Part shown: in pieces, positions 1 through 9,638 of the stretch | How positions within the stretch are numbered: the first letter of the stretch is position 1 | How the letters are laid out: each line of letters starts with the position of its first letter | Assembly: GCA_024364805.1 (NCBI GenBank) | Contig: CM044519.1 | Span: forward strand, 46,780,613-46,804,263 | DNA from: Euprymna scolopes | Taxonomy: Eukaryota; Mollusca; Cephalopoda; Sepiida; Sepiolidae | Reading direction: 5' to 3' | Length of the DNA stretch: 23,651 nucleotides | Made by a program: the position numbers and the translations under genes | The notes under the pieces: generated by a model | What the model was told of the DNA's origin: nothing | Databases searched by the model: none | Seen by the model: only the letters and a program-made list of their open reading frames with translations

Positions 1-17
1 ATATATATATATATATA
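1..17. repeat. (TA)n microsatellite, cut by window edge
   Basis: Pure AT dinucleotide run at the left edge, directly followed by an RTE/SINE-like terminus beginning ACTAGTATTATCCGG. Confidence 0.9.
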
Positions 18-45
18 CTAGTATTATCCGGCCTTGCTCAGATGT
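17..45 (+). repeat. Possible 5' terminus of an RTE-related element
   Basis: ACTAGTAT followed by a CCGGCCTTGCTC block. Similar GC-rich blocks occur in reverse orientation near 17.5, 18.1 and 19.4 kb. It may mark the start of a non-autonomous element whose 3' tail is the RTE-like block at 950-1095, but the 900 bp between them are too decayed to prove this. Confidence 0.3.
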
Positions 46-949
46 TGCTTTGGTGCTTTTTATGCTTATTTTGATCTATATCTTTGGTAATCCCAATATT
101 TAATAAAAAAATTTTGCAATCCTGAAATAATTTCAGTAAATTTCGGTTATATTGACACCTTACTGGTCAACGTATCCCCTCACACAGCTGATACAACGTG
201 TCAGCAACAATCCAATTTCCCTGATTTGTTCCCTTAGCAGCTATTTTTTCCGCGCGCGTAAATTTTCAAGTCTTATAGACTTCTTTCCAGTAAATAAAAC
301 AAAATTTAAAAACTTATTTTTAATATAAAAACTATGTTAAGTTGTGTTTATACTGTAATTGCTGAAGGTATTACTGTCTGTGATTTTTTGATTAAAGAAA
401 ATAATCATTTTATACCAAACACTTCGTTTAAAGAAAACTTAGCTAAAAAAAAAGTTTTATTTCAAGTGACTTGAGTGAAATACAAATGTATTTCTTTTTG
501 TTTCGACGAAGCAATCATCTTTGCTTAGCTTCTAATTTTGCCTTTTCTATAGTCAATTATAAAGTTCAATTAAAGTATCGTAATATTCTAGTTTTACTTA
601 TAAATGATAGATATTTCAAAAATATACACTCTCGTAAATATTCCATACACATAAATAAACTTTTTTTAGTTAATGAAAATAAATTAATTAAGAAATTTAC
701 GTGCGGGGTTTGTAACCAACAAGCACGTAAATTTTAAATTTTTATAAAATTCTTTGCAATTCATGAAAAAATAAGCAATTTACGTGCGGAGTTTAAACCT
801 ACAGACCACGTCATGCAAAAAAAATACTTTTCACGGCCTGTTCTTCTATCATTGTTACTAAGCGACGACATGGAAAAAATGGCTTTACCGATGATAGATG
901 AATTAAAATAACGGTTTCGATTATCGATTATTGATAATTATCGAGGTAT
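46..949. other. AT-rich DNA without recognisable gene
   Basis: No coding region that I recognise. A frame at 471-737 has AT-driven composition and no family motif. The stretch holds a perfect 12-bp inverted repeat (693-704 with 723-734, core ACGTGC). The motif TTTACGTGCGG recurs about 85 bp further on, near 780. It could be the body of an old non-autonomous element. Confidence 0.5.
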
Positions 950-1095
950 TCCGGGACAAAACTTAACTAAGATCACTCCCAGACTTATACACTAAAGTTC
1001 TGTAAATTCGTAAGAAAATCTGTTCAGCCGTTTCGGAGTTTATAAGGAACGAACTCACGCACGCGCACACAGACACAGTTGCATTTATATAACTG
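950..1095 (+). mobile_element. RTE-type LINE/SINE 3' tail, copy 1
   Basis: Contains CTGTTCAGCCGTTTCGGAG followed by a CA-rich run (about 1050-1080) and an AT-rich end. This signature is shared by RTE-clade LINEs and the SINEs they mobilise. A second copy lies at 15,840-16,002 in the same orientation, and the pair also share an upstream block of the form TAAGAWCACTSCCAGRC. No reverse transcriptase is visible upstream, so this is either a SINE or a severely truncated LINE. Confidence 0.6.
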
Positions 1096-2479
1096 TAGAA
1101 ATTAATATACCCATGAAAATTATATGCATATATATTTTCAGACTAAGCATTCAAAATAGCTAATTTTTTGCTTTTATTTTTTCTAGATTTTATTTATTTT
1201 GATTATATTACTAGGTTCAGAATATAATATATACAAACGTAATAACTTTTAAGGTTCGAATAATTGTATATTTTGACGTGAATTGAAACATCCGGGAACT
1301 ACTCGAATACCGATCAAATTTCACCTTTGTATAGAACGTAATTGAAGCAATCTGAAGTCCGAAATAATTTAATCATACTTTGTAAAGTATGCTTTTATCT
1401 TATATATAAAGAAAAGTCAGATGTCCCATATATTATCTACATAACCAAAATTTGCATATCGATATTTAGTTTATTCGAATTCACATCATTTCAAATGTTA
1501 TCCGATCAGCAGTTTTCCCTCTGATTAGTAATTTCAGCCAGGAAGAAAGATTGACTATTTTCCCACTCCATATAGTAATAAATATCCATTCCTCAACTTA
1601 GTACATCCCTAAATAAACCCGGTAAAAAATAAAATTACATTTTTGTATTAAACAGCCTGTCAGTGAAGTTGGTTGTAATCATTATGCCTACAGCAATCAC
1701 GCAGCCAATACAAAATACTTTCCAGGGCAACTTTTTTCAAATATCCAAAATCTTCTTTTCTATTACATTCTTAGAATATACTTAACAAAACGTCCTTTAA
1801 AATTCTTAATTCTAAATTCAACTTTAATAAATGTTTGTGCACAAAGTTTCAGTACTTTGATTTGTTTTTTTTTTGTATGTAATTGTGTGTCTAACAATTT
1901 GCATAGTAAAATATAGATCTCACTGGTCAGTGAATGTAGAATAGGGTACCGTATTCTTAAAACATTATTACTGATCAATGCTACTTAAAAATTATTTTAC
2001 TTACAAAATATATTTGATCAATATATATATACTTTCTATACATTATTCACTCTAATATAACTTCAATTTAATCATAAATTAATATTCAAATCAGGTAGTA
2101 TTTTTGCATGAAACACTGACATCATGTGATCGTGTAAAATAACCCAGTCTCTTCGGTGTTTATTGATTTGGTAAATTGTTATTGTTTACTTATTTTTCAG
2201 ATTAATGGAAATGTAATTTAGAGATCAATTATTATTCAAGTAAATTATTCCAGTTTTTGTACAGAATATTTGCTTACCCTTTAAATTAAACAACCATATC
2301 CTTCAAATAATTAGAAAAATTAATTGTTGCACAAATATTTTAATTCCAATCAATTATTACTTTCCTTCCAGTGTTTGAAATGGATACATTTTTGGAATTC
2401 TTTCATTTTTTCTTAGTTTGAGTTGAATAAATATATCAGATATTAATTGTTGTTTATTTTTATTAAAATATAATTGATC
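1096..2479. other. AT-rich stretch, nothing recognised
   Basis: Both strands were read. Open frames at 1342-1524 (+) and 1763-1978 (-) are short, rich in Ile, Leu, Phe and Lys as expected from AT-rich DNA, and show no family motif. No clear repeats, RNA genes or splice-bounded exon. Confidence 0.5.
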
Positions 2480-2825
2480 GCATGCATATGTATAAACACT
2501 TCAAGAATACATACTTATATCATGGTCTCCGATGTTTGGATTACTACGCTCACTTGAACAGCGGAGGATGCGTGAATGTGTTCTGACGTAAAGCATCAAC
2601 CAGAATTTTAAATATATTTTGGTGCTTCATCTCATCGCCTAGTTATGGTGTACACAGAAGCCAACAAAAGAGTCGCGTATGTCCGCCCGTGTTTCTGCTT
2701 CATCAGAGGAAGTGAGGATAGTTATTATATACAGAATTAAATTCGCCTTGGTCAAAACAGTCATGAAATGTAAAAGGTGGAACGATAAAAGTGTCGCTCT
2801 AAAGAAAAAAAACACTACAGCTTTA
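2480..2825. other. Higher-GC island, probable unclassified repeat
   Basis: About 2540-2720 is less AT-rich than its surroundings and reads like part of a dispersed element. On the minus strand it has CTGATGA shortly followed by GAAAC (about 2694-2710), recalling hammerhead-bearing termini, but there is no room for stem II between the two core boxes. It sits directly upstream of the mariner relic. No protein-coding signal was seen. Confidence 0.3.
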
Positions 2826-3560
2826 TTGAAAAACTTTTATTGAAAAATCAACTTAGTTACCTTGATTATGTAGTAGAGCTGACACCCATTCAATATAGCT
2901 GCCTTCAGCCTCAATCATCGCCTCTATACGGGTCTGGAACTGGGAGCATGCTTTTTCAATATGCGCCGGCGAGAGCTCGGCGAACACTCAGCAGATGGCG
3001 GCTCTCAGGCTGGCTTTTATGTTGTGGAAGGTCAAGTTGGTGATGTTCTCGACGAAAGATCAAACAAAGTCGTCCAGCGGGTTCTAGTCGGGGGGAGGGG
3101 TTGAAAGAAGAGTAAACACTCGTAGTACTCCTTCTGAAGCCTAGCCTTGATCACGTTGCTCTTGTGGGCGGCGCCGAGTTCAGCTGCCACATCTAGGATC
3201 TGCCAGCGGCAATCTGATTGCAACAGGGGATCACCACACTCCTCAGCAATCCAGGTAGACTTTGGTGTTGACTTTCAAGCCGACTTAGAAGATGTGAGGT
3301 GACATGATGTTGCCCTCACTTGAAACAACAACAAAAACCATAAACTTGGCCGGAAACGTTGTTTCATCATCCTTGGCATATCGCTGTTATTCGTGATAAA
3401 TTTTGAGGGTACTTGCAATGATCTTGTTGTCATAAGTTGGATCGGTAGTGAGCATGAGTTGTACAGCGGCGCATATCCGATCTAGCTCGTTAAACATTGT
3501 ATCATTTTCAGTCATGTGCCATTTACGGCTGGCTAGCTTGACTATGTAATATTAGTTAGA
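2826..3560 (-). mobile_element. Mariner-like (IS630/Tc1/mariner) transposase relic
   Basis: Degenerate DDE transposase on the minus strand, in several frames. Recognisable blocks in protein order are KDDETTFPAKFMVFVVVSSE (about 3315-3385), KVNTKVYLD, an AHKSNVIKARLQKEYYE helix (about 3120-3165), the catalytic PPPDxNPLDDFV (about 3065-3100), SFVENITNLT, and a C-terminal FQTRIEAMIEAEGSYIEW block ending in a stop near 2850. The third catalytic residue is Asp, as in mariner and maT groups rather than Tc1 (Glu). Frameshifts and stops abound, for example the codon before NPLDD is TAG. Terminal repeats were not identified. Its GC content is well above the flanks, so it arrived from a different compositional background. 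It cannot make an active enzyme. Confidence 0.8.
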
Positions 3561-4019
3561 GGTTAAGCATTGTTTGGTCTATGCAATAATGTTATTTCCC
3601 ACTATACTGATGTTTTTTTTCAAAATGTCATTCATCCGCTCATCACGATACTAATACTATGATTGATACAACTGCAGTTTAAAATGAGTTGACATACTTC
3701 GACCATTGTTCCAAAATTAATTTCTGTCCAGATTAAGGCATATCCGTGTTCATGAGGATGGTTGATTAAATTGATTTTTCTGTTTTATATATTCCCAAAC
3801 ATACACATATATACATATTTTTTATTCATAAACAAAAAGTTATGCAAATCTTTCAAAATATATTCATAAAAAACATTTCTTTCGCACGTGTTATATATAT
3901 TTTCTTTATGATAAATTTTTAAAGTGTTTTATTTTAAATAAAATTTTCCTCTCTAAAAAAAGTGTACAATTCAATTTTTAATCCAAAATCTAATAAATAA
4001 AACTATTTTGTAATGATTA
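3561..4019. other. AT-rich spacer between two DNA transposon relics
   Basis: No coding or RNA signal. It may include non-coding ends of either neighbouring relic, but I could not match terminal inverted repeats across them. Confidence 0.4.
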
Positions 4020-4880
4020 ACTATAATCATGGGAAAACAATATTTTGATCAAGGAATTAAAAAGGTTAGGAACTCTATTGGCTACTGTTCAAAAAATTAT
4101 AAGAAAATATGATAAATATGACATCACCAACTCTGGCAAATGTAAAATTTCTAAATAAAGAAATATCTTCTGATGATTATATCATCATTTAGAAAATTAG
4201 CCAAAAAAAGTAGAATTCGATAATGATTTTCCATTAAACTATTAGAATTATATCGGTTTATACTTAGCGTCCCTTCTAAAAACTGTTATTTAAACTGCAA
4301 CATATCAATAATCAGTTTGAGGCAAGTAAGAGAGAGATAGAGAAAAATAGTGCATAGGATAAAATTAAAATCATGATATTCAGCGTTCAATCTAAATTTC
4401 TTTTCTATAATGCTGATGGAAAAATACTGCTAAAGATAGCTGACGGGCTAAATCAAAAATGTCAACGGAAATGTTAAACTAAGAAACTATTTTTGATATT
4501 AGGGCATCTAAGAGTCATTTTTATACATGTTAAAATAGATATAGCATACTACTTTAACACGCTAAGTTCTTCTTTTTTAATTTCGTAAAAAAATTGAGTA
4601 CAGTATATTTTAGTCCAGGACAACAACCCAAAACCCATTAGTAATCTTAAAAATCACTTTTAGAGGAACTTCTGTGACCATCGAAAGCTGCCCGGCCCAA
4701 TCACCGGATTGCAATCTCAAAGAGAACGTGTGGGCTATAATAAAATTGAAAAATGGCAATTAAATGTTACAAAAATAAAGTCGAACTCAAATTAGCTTTA
4801 AAAATGAATTCTTACATAATGAAAATTTATCAATAGAGATTTCCTTATTTAAAAATTTTCATTATTATTTCTCAGCATTT
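4020..4880 (+). mobile_element. Ancient Tc1-like transposon relic
   Basis: Heavily decayed transposase. The N-terminal helix-turn-helix part is visible as GNSIGYCSKN in one frame, continuing as TVQKIIRKYDKYDITNSGKC in another (about 4070-4150). The catalytic region is visible as QDNNPKPISNL (about 4617-4650), then SPDCNLKENVWAIIK (about 4697-4745). In the last motif the usual NPIE is NLKE, so the catalytic Glu survives while Pro and Ile are lost. The remaining C-terminal sequence runs to about 4860. Several frame changes and stops separate the blocks. The surrounding AT content is the same, which fits great age. Terminal repeats were not found. Confidence 0.75.
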
Positions 4881-5700
4881 TTTTTTTTTGCCTTCTGTTT
4901 TCACTTTAGTGACAGGTTATGCCATATTTTCATCTTTTCTTATATATTTTTCAATAATAGAGAATTTAATTGAAAAACTTTTTAATGATTTTTCAGTATG
5001 TTTATGCCTATAATTTATCCTTCAACGTGAGCAAAATAATGTTTCCCCATGATATACAGTTAATCATTTAAAATACCTTCTATTCATTGGATTTTGAGTT
5101 CCAAAATTGAATTGATTACATTTTTTCAGATGGAAATTTTATTTTTAATAGAATTCTCAATTTTTTATGATAAAAGAAAATATACATAACAGATGGGAAA
5201 TAGAAGTTTCCATTAATACAATATATTGTTATTATAAAAGAAATTGCATAAATTTATGTTTATTAATAAAAATATTGGTGACTTCTTTTTACACACTGTG
5301 TGTATATGATTATATATCGATGTTTGTTCAATGACCGTAGTTAACCACATTGGGATTTATTAGTACTAAGACGTGAACAGTTTTATAGTAGCAGGTGCTC
5401 TAAGTGGAAGTTGTTACAAAAAGTATAGATCGATATTTTTAGTGAAATGTTAAATAGTAGAGCATAACACAAACACCAACTAGTAGAAAGAAACGTTACA
5501 ATAAAAACATTTTTTCTTTTTCATAGTTTTCTCATCAACGCTCTCAGATTTAAAAAGCAATACTACGTCACGTGATGTGCGCTAACCAATTGCGAGATGA
5601 TTGCCTCACTATAAACTCGTCTTGGCGCCTATACCTTTACAATGTTATCCATTGTCTTTCGAGAAAAATGAAAGGCAACAATATATAAACTATATGCAAA
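4881..5700. other. AT-rich DNA, nothing firm
   Basis: No gene seen. A short higher-complexity patch at 5565-5635 contains a CACGTG E-box and a CCAAT box. That is weak promoter-like content with no gene attached, so I do not call a promoter. Confidence 0.4.
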
Positions 5701-5929
5701 TTATATAGAAACATGTATGTATGCGTGCGAGCGTTTATGAGTGATTGTGCAAAAAAAAGCAAGGAAGAGATGGGAGCGATTGAGAAAGGGAGAGAAAGTG
5801 AGAAGCAATCAAATAAGAGAAGAGTGGAGTACGATGCATCTGTGAATTTGTCCATTGTTAAATATGTATGTTTCTTTACGCATGTTCGAATGTCAGCGTG
5901 AATCAATGATTGGGCGATCGATTAGAATA

Positions 5930-6045
5930 TGTCCTCTCTCTCTCTCTCTTTCTTTTTCTCTCTCTCTCTCTTTTTCTATCTCTCTCTCTCTTCTCCCCTC
6001 TTACTCTCCTGTATCTCTTTCTCTTCCGCTCTTTCTCTGTTTCTA
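5930..6045. repeat. Pyrimidine-rich (CT)n tract
   Basis: Long imperfect CT/TTTC low-complexity run, with a purine-rich GAGA-like stretch just upstream (5755-5825) on the same strand. Strand-asymmetric purine/pyrimidine blocks like these can adopt unusual DNA structures. The Leu/Ser-rich open frame through it is an artefact. Confidence 0.85.
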
Positions 6046-6169
6046 GCATAAAGTACTAACTCTCACTTAATATTTATCTATCATGAAAATGAAAATAAAT
6101 GTTAAGGTTGTGTTTTGAAAATGTCACATTCCGGATGGCATAACTCAACACACATACACACAAACATAT

Positions 6170-6222
6170 AACTGTACGTGTATGTGCATATGCATGTGTG
6201 CGTGTGTGTATATGTGTGTGTG
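6170..6222. repeat. Imperfect (TG)n microsatellite
   Basis: Alternating TGTG, TATG and TGCG dinucleotides, giving a spurious Cys/Met/Val-rich frame. Confidence 0.8.
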
Positions 6223-6306
6223 TTTAGAGAAAGCTAAAAAGCGAAATCGACACACAGGAATAGAAGAAAAACAAAACATTGTAAAGATTGTGGATGATGT
6301 ACTAGT

Positions 6307-6495
6307 ACAAATGTATTGTTACAAATGTATTGTTACAAATGTATTGTTACGAATGTATTGTTACAAATGTATTGTTACGAATGTATTGTTACAAATGTAT
6401 TGTTACAAATGTATTGTTACGAATGTATTGTTACAAATGTATTGTTACATATGTGTTAGTACATATGTATTGTTACAAATGTATTGGTACAAATG
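6307..6495 (+). repeat. 14-bp minisatellite, 13.5 copies
   Basis: Unit ACAAATGTATTGTT, thirteen full copies (6307-6488) plus a 7-base partial. Units 4, 6 and 9 carry ACGAATG instead of ACAAATG; units 11-13 are more diverged. Because 14 is not a multiple of 3, each frame passes through all three phases of the unit, and none creates a stop. The array therefore encodes a 14-residue periodic peptide (MYCYKCIVTNVLL-like) by chance. Confidence 0.95.
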
Positions 6496-6624
6496 GACTT
6501 CGCCAGAATCTCTACTTATGCATCAATTATGTGTGTAATGGCAACAATTGAATGATGTTCTTCAAGAATTATTGAGACATTATAACGGATTCCCCAAAGT
6601 ATCTAAAGCAACACTCACCCTTGG

Positions 6625-6700
6625 GGGTTGGGATTGAACCTTCGAACGCGGAAGGTTCATGGGAATATCAAATTCCCAAGTCGCTTATATACTCCAAGAT
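6625..6700 (-). other. tRNA-Ser-like segment inside the SINE
   Basis: On the minus strand, GGGAA-TTTGATA-TTCCC (6661-6677) forms a 5-bp stem with a 7-nt loop whose middle triplet would be UGA (Ser). It is followed by a CCTTCCGCG variable-arm-like stretch and the B box GGTTCAATCC (within 6630-6640). A long variable arm is typical of tRNA-Ser. The D-arm side is degraded and the T stem does not pair well, so this is a tRNA-derived remnant and not a functional tRNA. Confidence 0.5.
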
Positions 6701-6747
6701 CCCAAGTCGCTTATATACTCCAAGATCCCAAGTCGCTTATATACTCC
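6674..6747. repeat. 26-bp tandem triplication
   Basis: Unit starts TCCCAAGTCGCTTATATACT; starts at 6674, 6700 and 6726, third copy 22 bp long. The copies appear identical, so the amplification is much younger than the SINE it lies in. It covers the D-arm to anticodon-stem part of the tRNA-like region. Confidence 0.95.
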
Positions 6748-6807
6748 TGCCAAAAGAAGTGACGACGTAAGGCTTTTATAATTTTTTCAGTGAGATGTTG
6801 ATGTCCT

Positions 6808-6923
6808 CCTACATAAAGCATCTAGTATTCCAAAATGGTCACCCTCTCAGTATTGATCAAACTAAACGTTGCTTAACAGCAATAATCCAAGGAGAACTGG
6901 TGAATCAACGTGATTATACCGGA
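6808..6923 (-). pseudogene. 5S rRNA-like head of SINE copy 1
   Basis: About 115 nt, close to the 120 nt of 5S rRNA. The A-box region (GTTAAGCAAC) and the C-box region (GGGTGACC) are recognisable. The 5' end reads TCCGGTATAATCACG rather than the expected 5S start, a change shared with the 23.4-kb copy. That argues for descent from a SINE master rather than independent retroposition of 5S RNA. Confidence 0.7.
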
Positions 6924-7149
6924 TTTTATAATTGTTACTAATGGCACAAGACCCTTCAGTGCAACAATGAAAAGATACAAACAAATAAAAAAAAAACAGC
7001 CGACTTTTTCCCTATGCCATGATTGGATATTACATCTTTTTGTTTAAATATTTCAAAGTTATGAAATGATAATTTTACTATATATAATAAAGTGACATAA
7101 TTTGTTTCAAGGATTTTGTGTAATATTTGTATGTATATATGTATATATG

Positions 7150-7150
7150 A

Positions 7151-7221
<71 letters not shown>
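7150..7221. repeat. (TA)n(TG)n microsatellite at the 3' end of PLE 1
   Basis: TA run to about 7165, then an uninterrupted GT run to 7221. It abuts the 3' boundary of the Penelope-like element read on the minus strand. Confidence 0.95.
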
Positions 7222-7227
<6 letters not shown>

Positions 7228-7249
7228 GAGAAGGAAAACCGAGAGTTAT

Positions 7250-7300
7250 TAAAACATTAATCAACATTTCGTCCCTATTTCAGAGGACTTCATCAGGATT
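7250..7300 (-). ncRNA. Hammerhead ribozyme motif of PLE 1
   Basis: Minus strand: core CTGATGA (7296-7290), one extra A, stem II GTCC (7288-7285) with GGAC (7274-7271), core GAAA (7270-7267), then ATGTT-GATT-AATGT, which can form stem III with two G·U pairs. Hammerheads are established components of Penelope-like elements (type I, often acting as dimers). Stem I pairing is poor here and the extra A after CTGATGA is unusual, so activity is uncertain. Confidence 0.65.
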
Positions 7301-7429
7301 TCGTAGGAAAAATTTTGAAGAAAACGATTACAGATCACATGCGAGTGTAAAAGGAAAAAAAAATCCTAAAATCCTTCCCATTCTGGGCAGAATCTATTAA
7401 TGTGCGTGTGGAAAGGTTGGATTATTCTA

Positions 7430-7432
<3 letters not shown>

Positions 7433-7477
<45 letters not shown>
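7433..7477. repeat. (TA)n tract in the 3' part of PLE 1
   Basis: Pure TA run lying just beyond the end of the GIY-YIG frame, inside the untranslated part of the element. Confidence 0.95.
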
Positions 7478-7480
<3 letters not shown>

Positions 7481-7491
7481 TAAAACGTTAT

Positions 7492-7968
7492 TTATATACA
7501 TGTACATGCACATTTACCGAATCGAGTCTTTTTTTTTATCTTATTTATTTTGTTGAAATGATATGAGGTGAGGCGGTTAAGGATATATAGACTGATTACC
7601 CAGGATCTGTATTCATATTTTGCTCTTTGATTATTATATTTCCTATAATATGGAGCTAAATTGTAGAAACCCTTTCTTTGAGTGATAGTGCTAGTATTTG
7701 AAATAAGGGCTGATTCTAGAAGTCTTTGTTTAGTTCTATTTACAACGAATTTGATCATTTTTGCATGATCAAAGTCAAACGAGTTATCATGTTCAGCACA
7801 ATGGCAGAAAAGTGCATTTAAGGAGTTCCCATTTTTGATGTCTCTTCTATGTTCATTAAGTCTTATTTCTAATTTACGTTGTGTTTCACCTATATATGTT
7901 TGGTGGCAATCATTACAAGGGATAGAGTATATGCCGGCGTTGAACGTGAGGGTTTGGTGGGGGTGCTT
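7492..7968 (-). pseudogene. GIY-YIG endonuclease domain of PLE 1
   Basis: One continuous minus-strand frame of about 158 codons. It starts inside the domain linker (KHPHQTLTF) and shows AGIYSIPC, then TYIGETQRKLEIRLNEHRRD, the expected GIY and YIG motifs with the catalytic Arg-containing helix. CAEHDNSFDF follows, then the late catalytic Glu in RLLESALI, and GFYNLAPYY near the end, typical of Penelope-like proteins. GIY-YIG nucleases nick target DNA to prime reverse transcription. The domain looks intact, but the polymerase that should precede it is truncated, so the copy is not autonomous. Confidence 0.85.
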
Positions 7969-8447
7969 AGTTTTTAATGTTTTTTATTGTTGAAGAAGTT
8001 GTTTGTATCGTATAAATACCAAGTCTATTGAGAGTATCGCAATTTTTTGTATTATTAGTATTGGTAAGAACGAGGAGACATCTATTTAGTAAGAAGAATC
8101 TGTTGTTTTATATTTCTGTTTGTTTGTATTAGAATATACTTTCGTGGCTTTTTTTCTTCGCGTTAGAAATGAAATGAGTCGAATATTGTAATGTCTTTAA
8201 AGTGTTCGTGCTATGTTGAATTTCATCATCTAGATATTGGGGACTACATATTCTAAGGGCAAGTAAGAACAAAACCAATGATCATGCCAGTCTTTATTTT
8301 ATCATTGTGGTGTGAGTAATTGTGAATGTCATAGTTTTTATGTGTAGTTTTTCTATGTACTTTGAAACTCAGATCGTTTTCTGATCTTATGATAAGTATA
8401 TCTAGAAAATCTAGGGAGTTGTCTTGTTTGGATTCGTGTGTAAATTT

Positions 8448-8449
<2 letters not shown>

Positions 8450-8544
<95 letters not shown>
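8450..8544. repeat. (TA)n(TG)n microsatellite at the 5' cut of PLE 1
   Basis: TA run 8450-8515, then GT run 8516-8544. It marks exactly where the reverse transcriptase sequence stops, so both ends of PLE 1 lie on a TA/TG microsatellite. Confidence 0.95.
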
Positions 8545-8692
8545 TCCAAGACAACTATAACCTATAGGCTTCTATAGTTTTAAGACATACAACGAAAAGC
8601 GTAATTCCTCTAAAGTAAGATGTTCTTCTTAATTTTAATGAAATTTAAATTTTTACGTATAATCATGGTTTACATGCATACAATAAATTGTA

Positions 8693-8924
8693 TTTATACG
8701 TTCGGTCGTTATAAATGTATATTTATACGTTCGGTCGTTATAAATGTATATTTATACGTTCGGTCGTTATAAATGTATATTTATACGTTCGGTCGTTATA
8801 AATGTATATTTATACGTTCGGTCGTTATAAATGTATATTTATACGTTCGGTCGTTATAAATGTATATTTATACATTCGGTCGTTATAAATGTATATTTAT
8901 ACGTTCGGTCGTTATAAATGTGTA
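8693..8924. repeat. 29-bp minisatellite, 8 copies
   Basis: Unit begins TTTATACGTTCGGTCGTTAT; period exactly 29, starts at 8693, 8722, 8751, 8780, 8809, 8838, 8867 and 8896. Copy 7 has ATTCGG instead of GTTCGG, copy 8 ends GTGTA; otherwise identical. Each unit contains a near-palindrome (TTATACG...CGTTATAA) and CpG-containing GTTCGGTCG, unusual for this AT-rich region. Confidence 0.97.
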
Positions 8925-9638
8925 TTTGGACTTATTTATTTTTGAGAATGTCTATTCCTCATAAAGAAAGCATAGTCATGTTTAGAAGAAAATGGCTACT
9001 GTAATTTAGAGTCAAATTCATTAAGGGAATCATAAGTGGCGAGTTCAGCAGCAAAATATTTACATTATATTTAAATTTTTGCATCTTATTACAGTTGGAA
9101 AAACACGGATGAATGAAGAGGATTTTAAAGGCAAGCGACCCGAGAAAAGAATCTATTAGAGTATAAAGTTTCCTGGTATCTGGTATATTTTACTGTAAAG
9201 GAATTGACTTTTACTTTTATTCCAAGCTGTTGTGGATTATTTACACAAAGGCTTTACAAGTGCAGTGTCCGAACTGTGTTCATTATGTCTGAATGACGAT
9301 TTTGAAATTTTAAACTTTAAAGAGCTATCAAAACGATTAAACTATAGCAGTGAAATAACAAACCAATTAACAATACATAAGAAAATGTATTATTAAATAA
9401 AATCTAAACTAATCCAACACCTAAAATAAAATAAGAATTACTTGAAGCCCATGCGCCTTAAAACAAAGTCATTTATTTATTCGACACACACACAACAAGT
9501 TGAGCCTTTTTTTTTAAAACAGAACAAAGAAGTTTAAAGTAAATGTCAGCCGAACTTTGTCTGAGAGAAGTCCTGCTGATGGCTGATGAAAGCATTGACC
9601 CGTGGGATGGAATAACAATGAATTTGATTGGTAATGTA
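8925..9638. other. Non-coding stretch, nothing firm
   Basis: No family motif in any frame and no tandem repeat apart from a short CA run near 9485. A CTGATGA occurs at about 9579 but lacks a following stem II and GAAA core. Confidence 0.4.

Larger units (their letters stand above)
6598..6923 (-). mobile_element. Chimeric 5S rRNA / tRNA-Ser-like SINE, copy 1
   Basis: Read on the minus strand from 6923. A 5S rRNA-like head (6923-6808) has blocks TAATCACGTTGATTCACCAG, GTTAAGCAACGT, GGGTGACCATTTTGGAATAC and a GATGCTTTATGTAGG end. A linker ends with GACATCAACATCTCACTG. A tRNA-Ser-like segment follows (about 6748-6625), then the tail CCCCCAAGGGTGAGTGTTGC. The 5S blocks match the conserved pol III internal control region. 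The order 5S head then tRNA-like part is that of known 5S/tRNA chimeric SINEs such as AmnSINE1. A second copy at 9921-10140 shares head, linker and tail, which supports a real family. No reverse transcriptase is encoded, so mobilisation would need a partner LINE. Confidence 0.65.
7222..8449 (-). mobile_element. Penelope-like element 1 (5'-truncated)
   Basis: Minus-strand retroelement fragment. From 8449 downward come the reverse transcriptase thumb region (SLDFLDILIIRSENDLSFKV, then RKTTH, about 8330-8430) and an ALRICSPQYLDDEIQHS block (about 8195-8260). Next come a GIY-YIG endonuclease domain (7965-7492) and a 3' untranslated part (7490-7222) holding a hammerhead motif. The catalytic fingers/palm of the reverse transcriptase are absent: the element starts at the (TA)n(TG)n tract at 8450. 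This RT plus GIY-YIG order is diagnostic of endonuclease-bearing Penelope-like elements. It is a dead, 5'-truncated copy with a few breaks upstream of the GIY-YIG domain, which itself reads cleanly. Confidence 0.85.

Noticed and set aside
471-737. 88-codon open frame as a gene
   Set aside because: Composition is that of random AT-rich DNA, with no family motif, signal or homologous context.
2690-2715. Hammerhead-like CTGATGA...GAAAC on the minus strand
   Set aside because: Only about four bases separate the two core boxes, leaving no stem II; kept only as a note on that stretch.
5565-5635. Promoter with E-box and CCAAT box
   Set aside because: Short motifs expected by chance; no downstream exon or transcription evidence in the sequence.
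6182-6551. 118- and 73-codon Tyr/Cys-rich proteins
   Set aside because: They are read-through of the 14-bp minisatellite, which has no stop in any phase.
6625-6700. Functional tRNA-Ser gene
   Set aside because: D arm and T stem do not pair, acceptor ends are missing, and the segment is interrupted by a tandem repeat.
8253-8577. Open frames with His-Thr or Tyr-Ile repeats
   Set aside because: The repeated parts are translated TG and TA microsatellites. The non-repeat part of the minus frame is Penelope-like sequence and is annotated as such.
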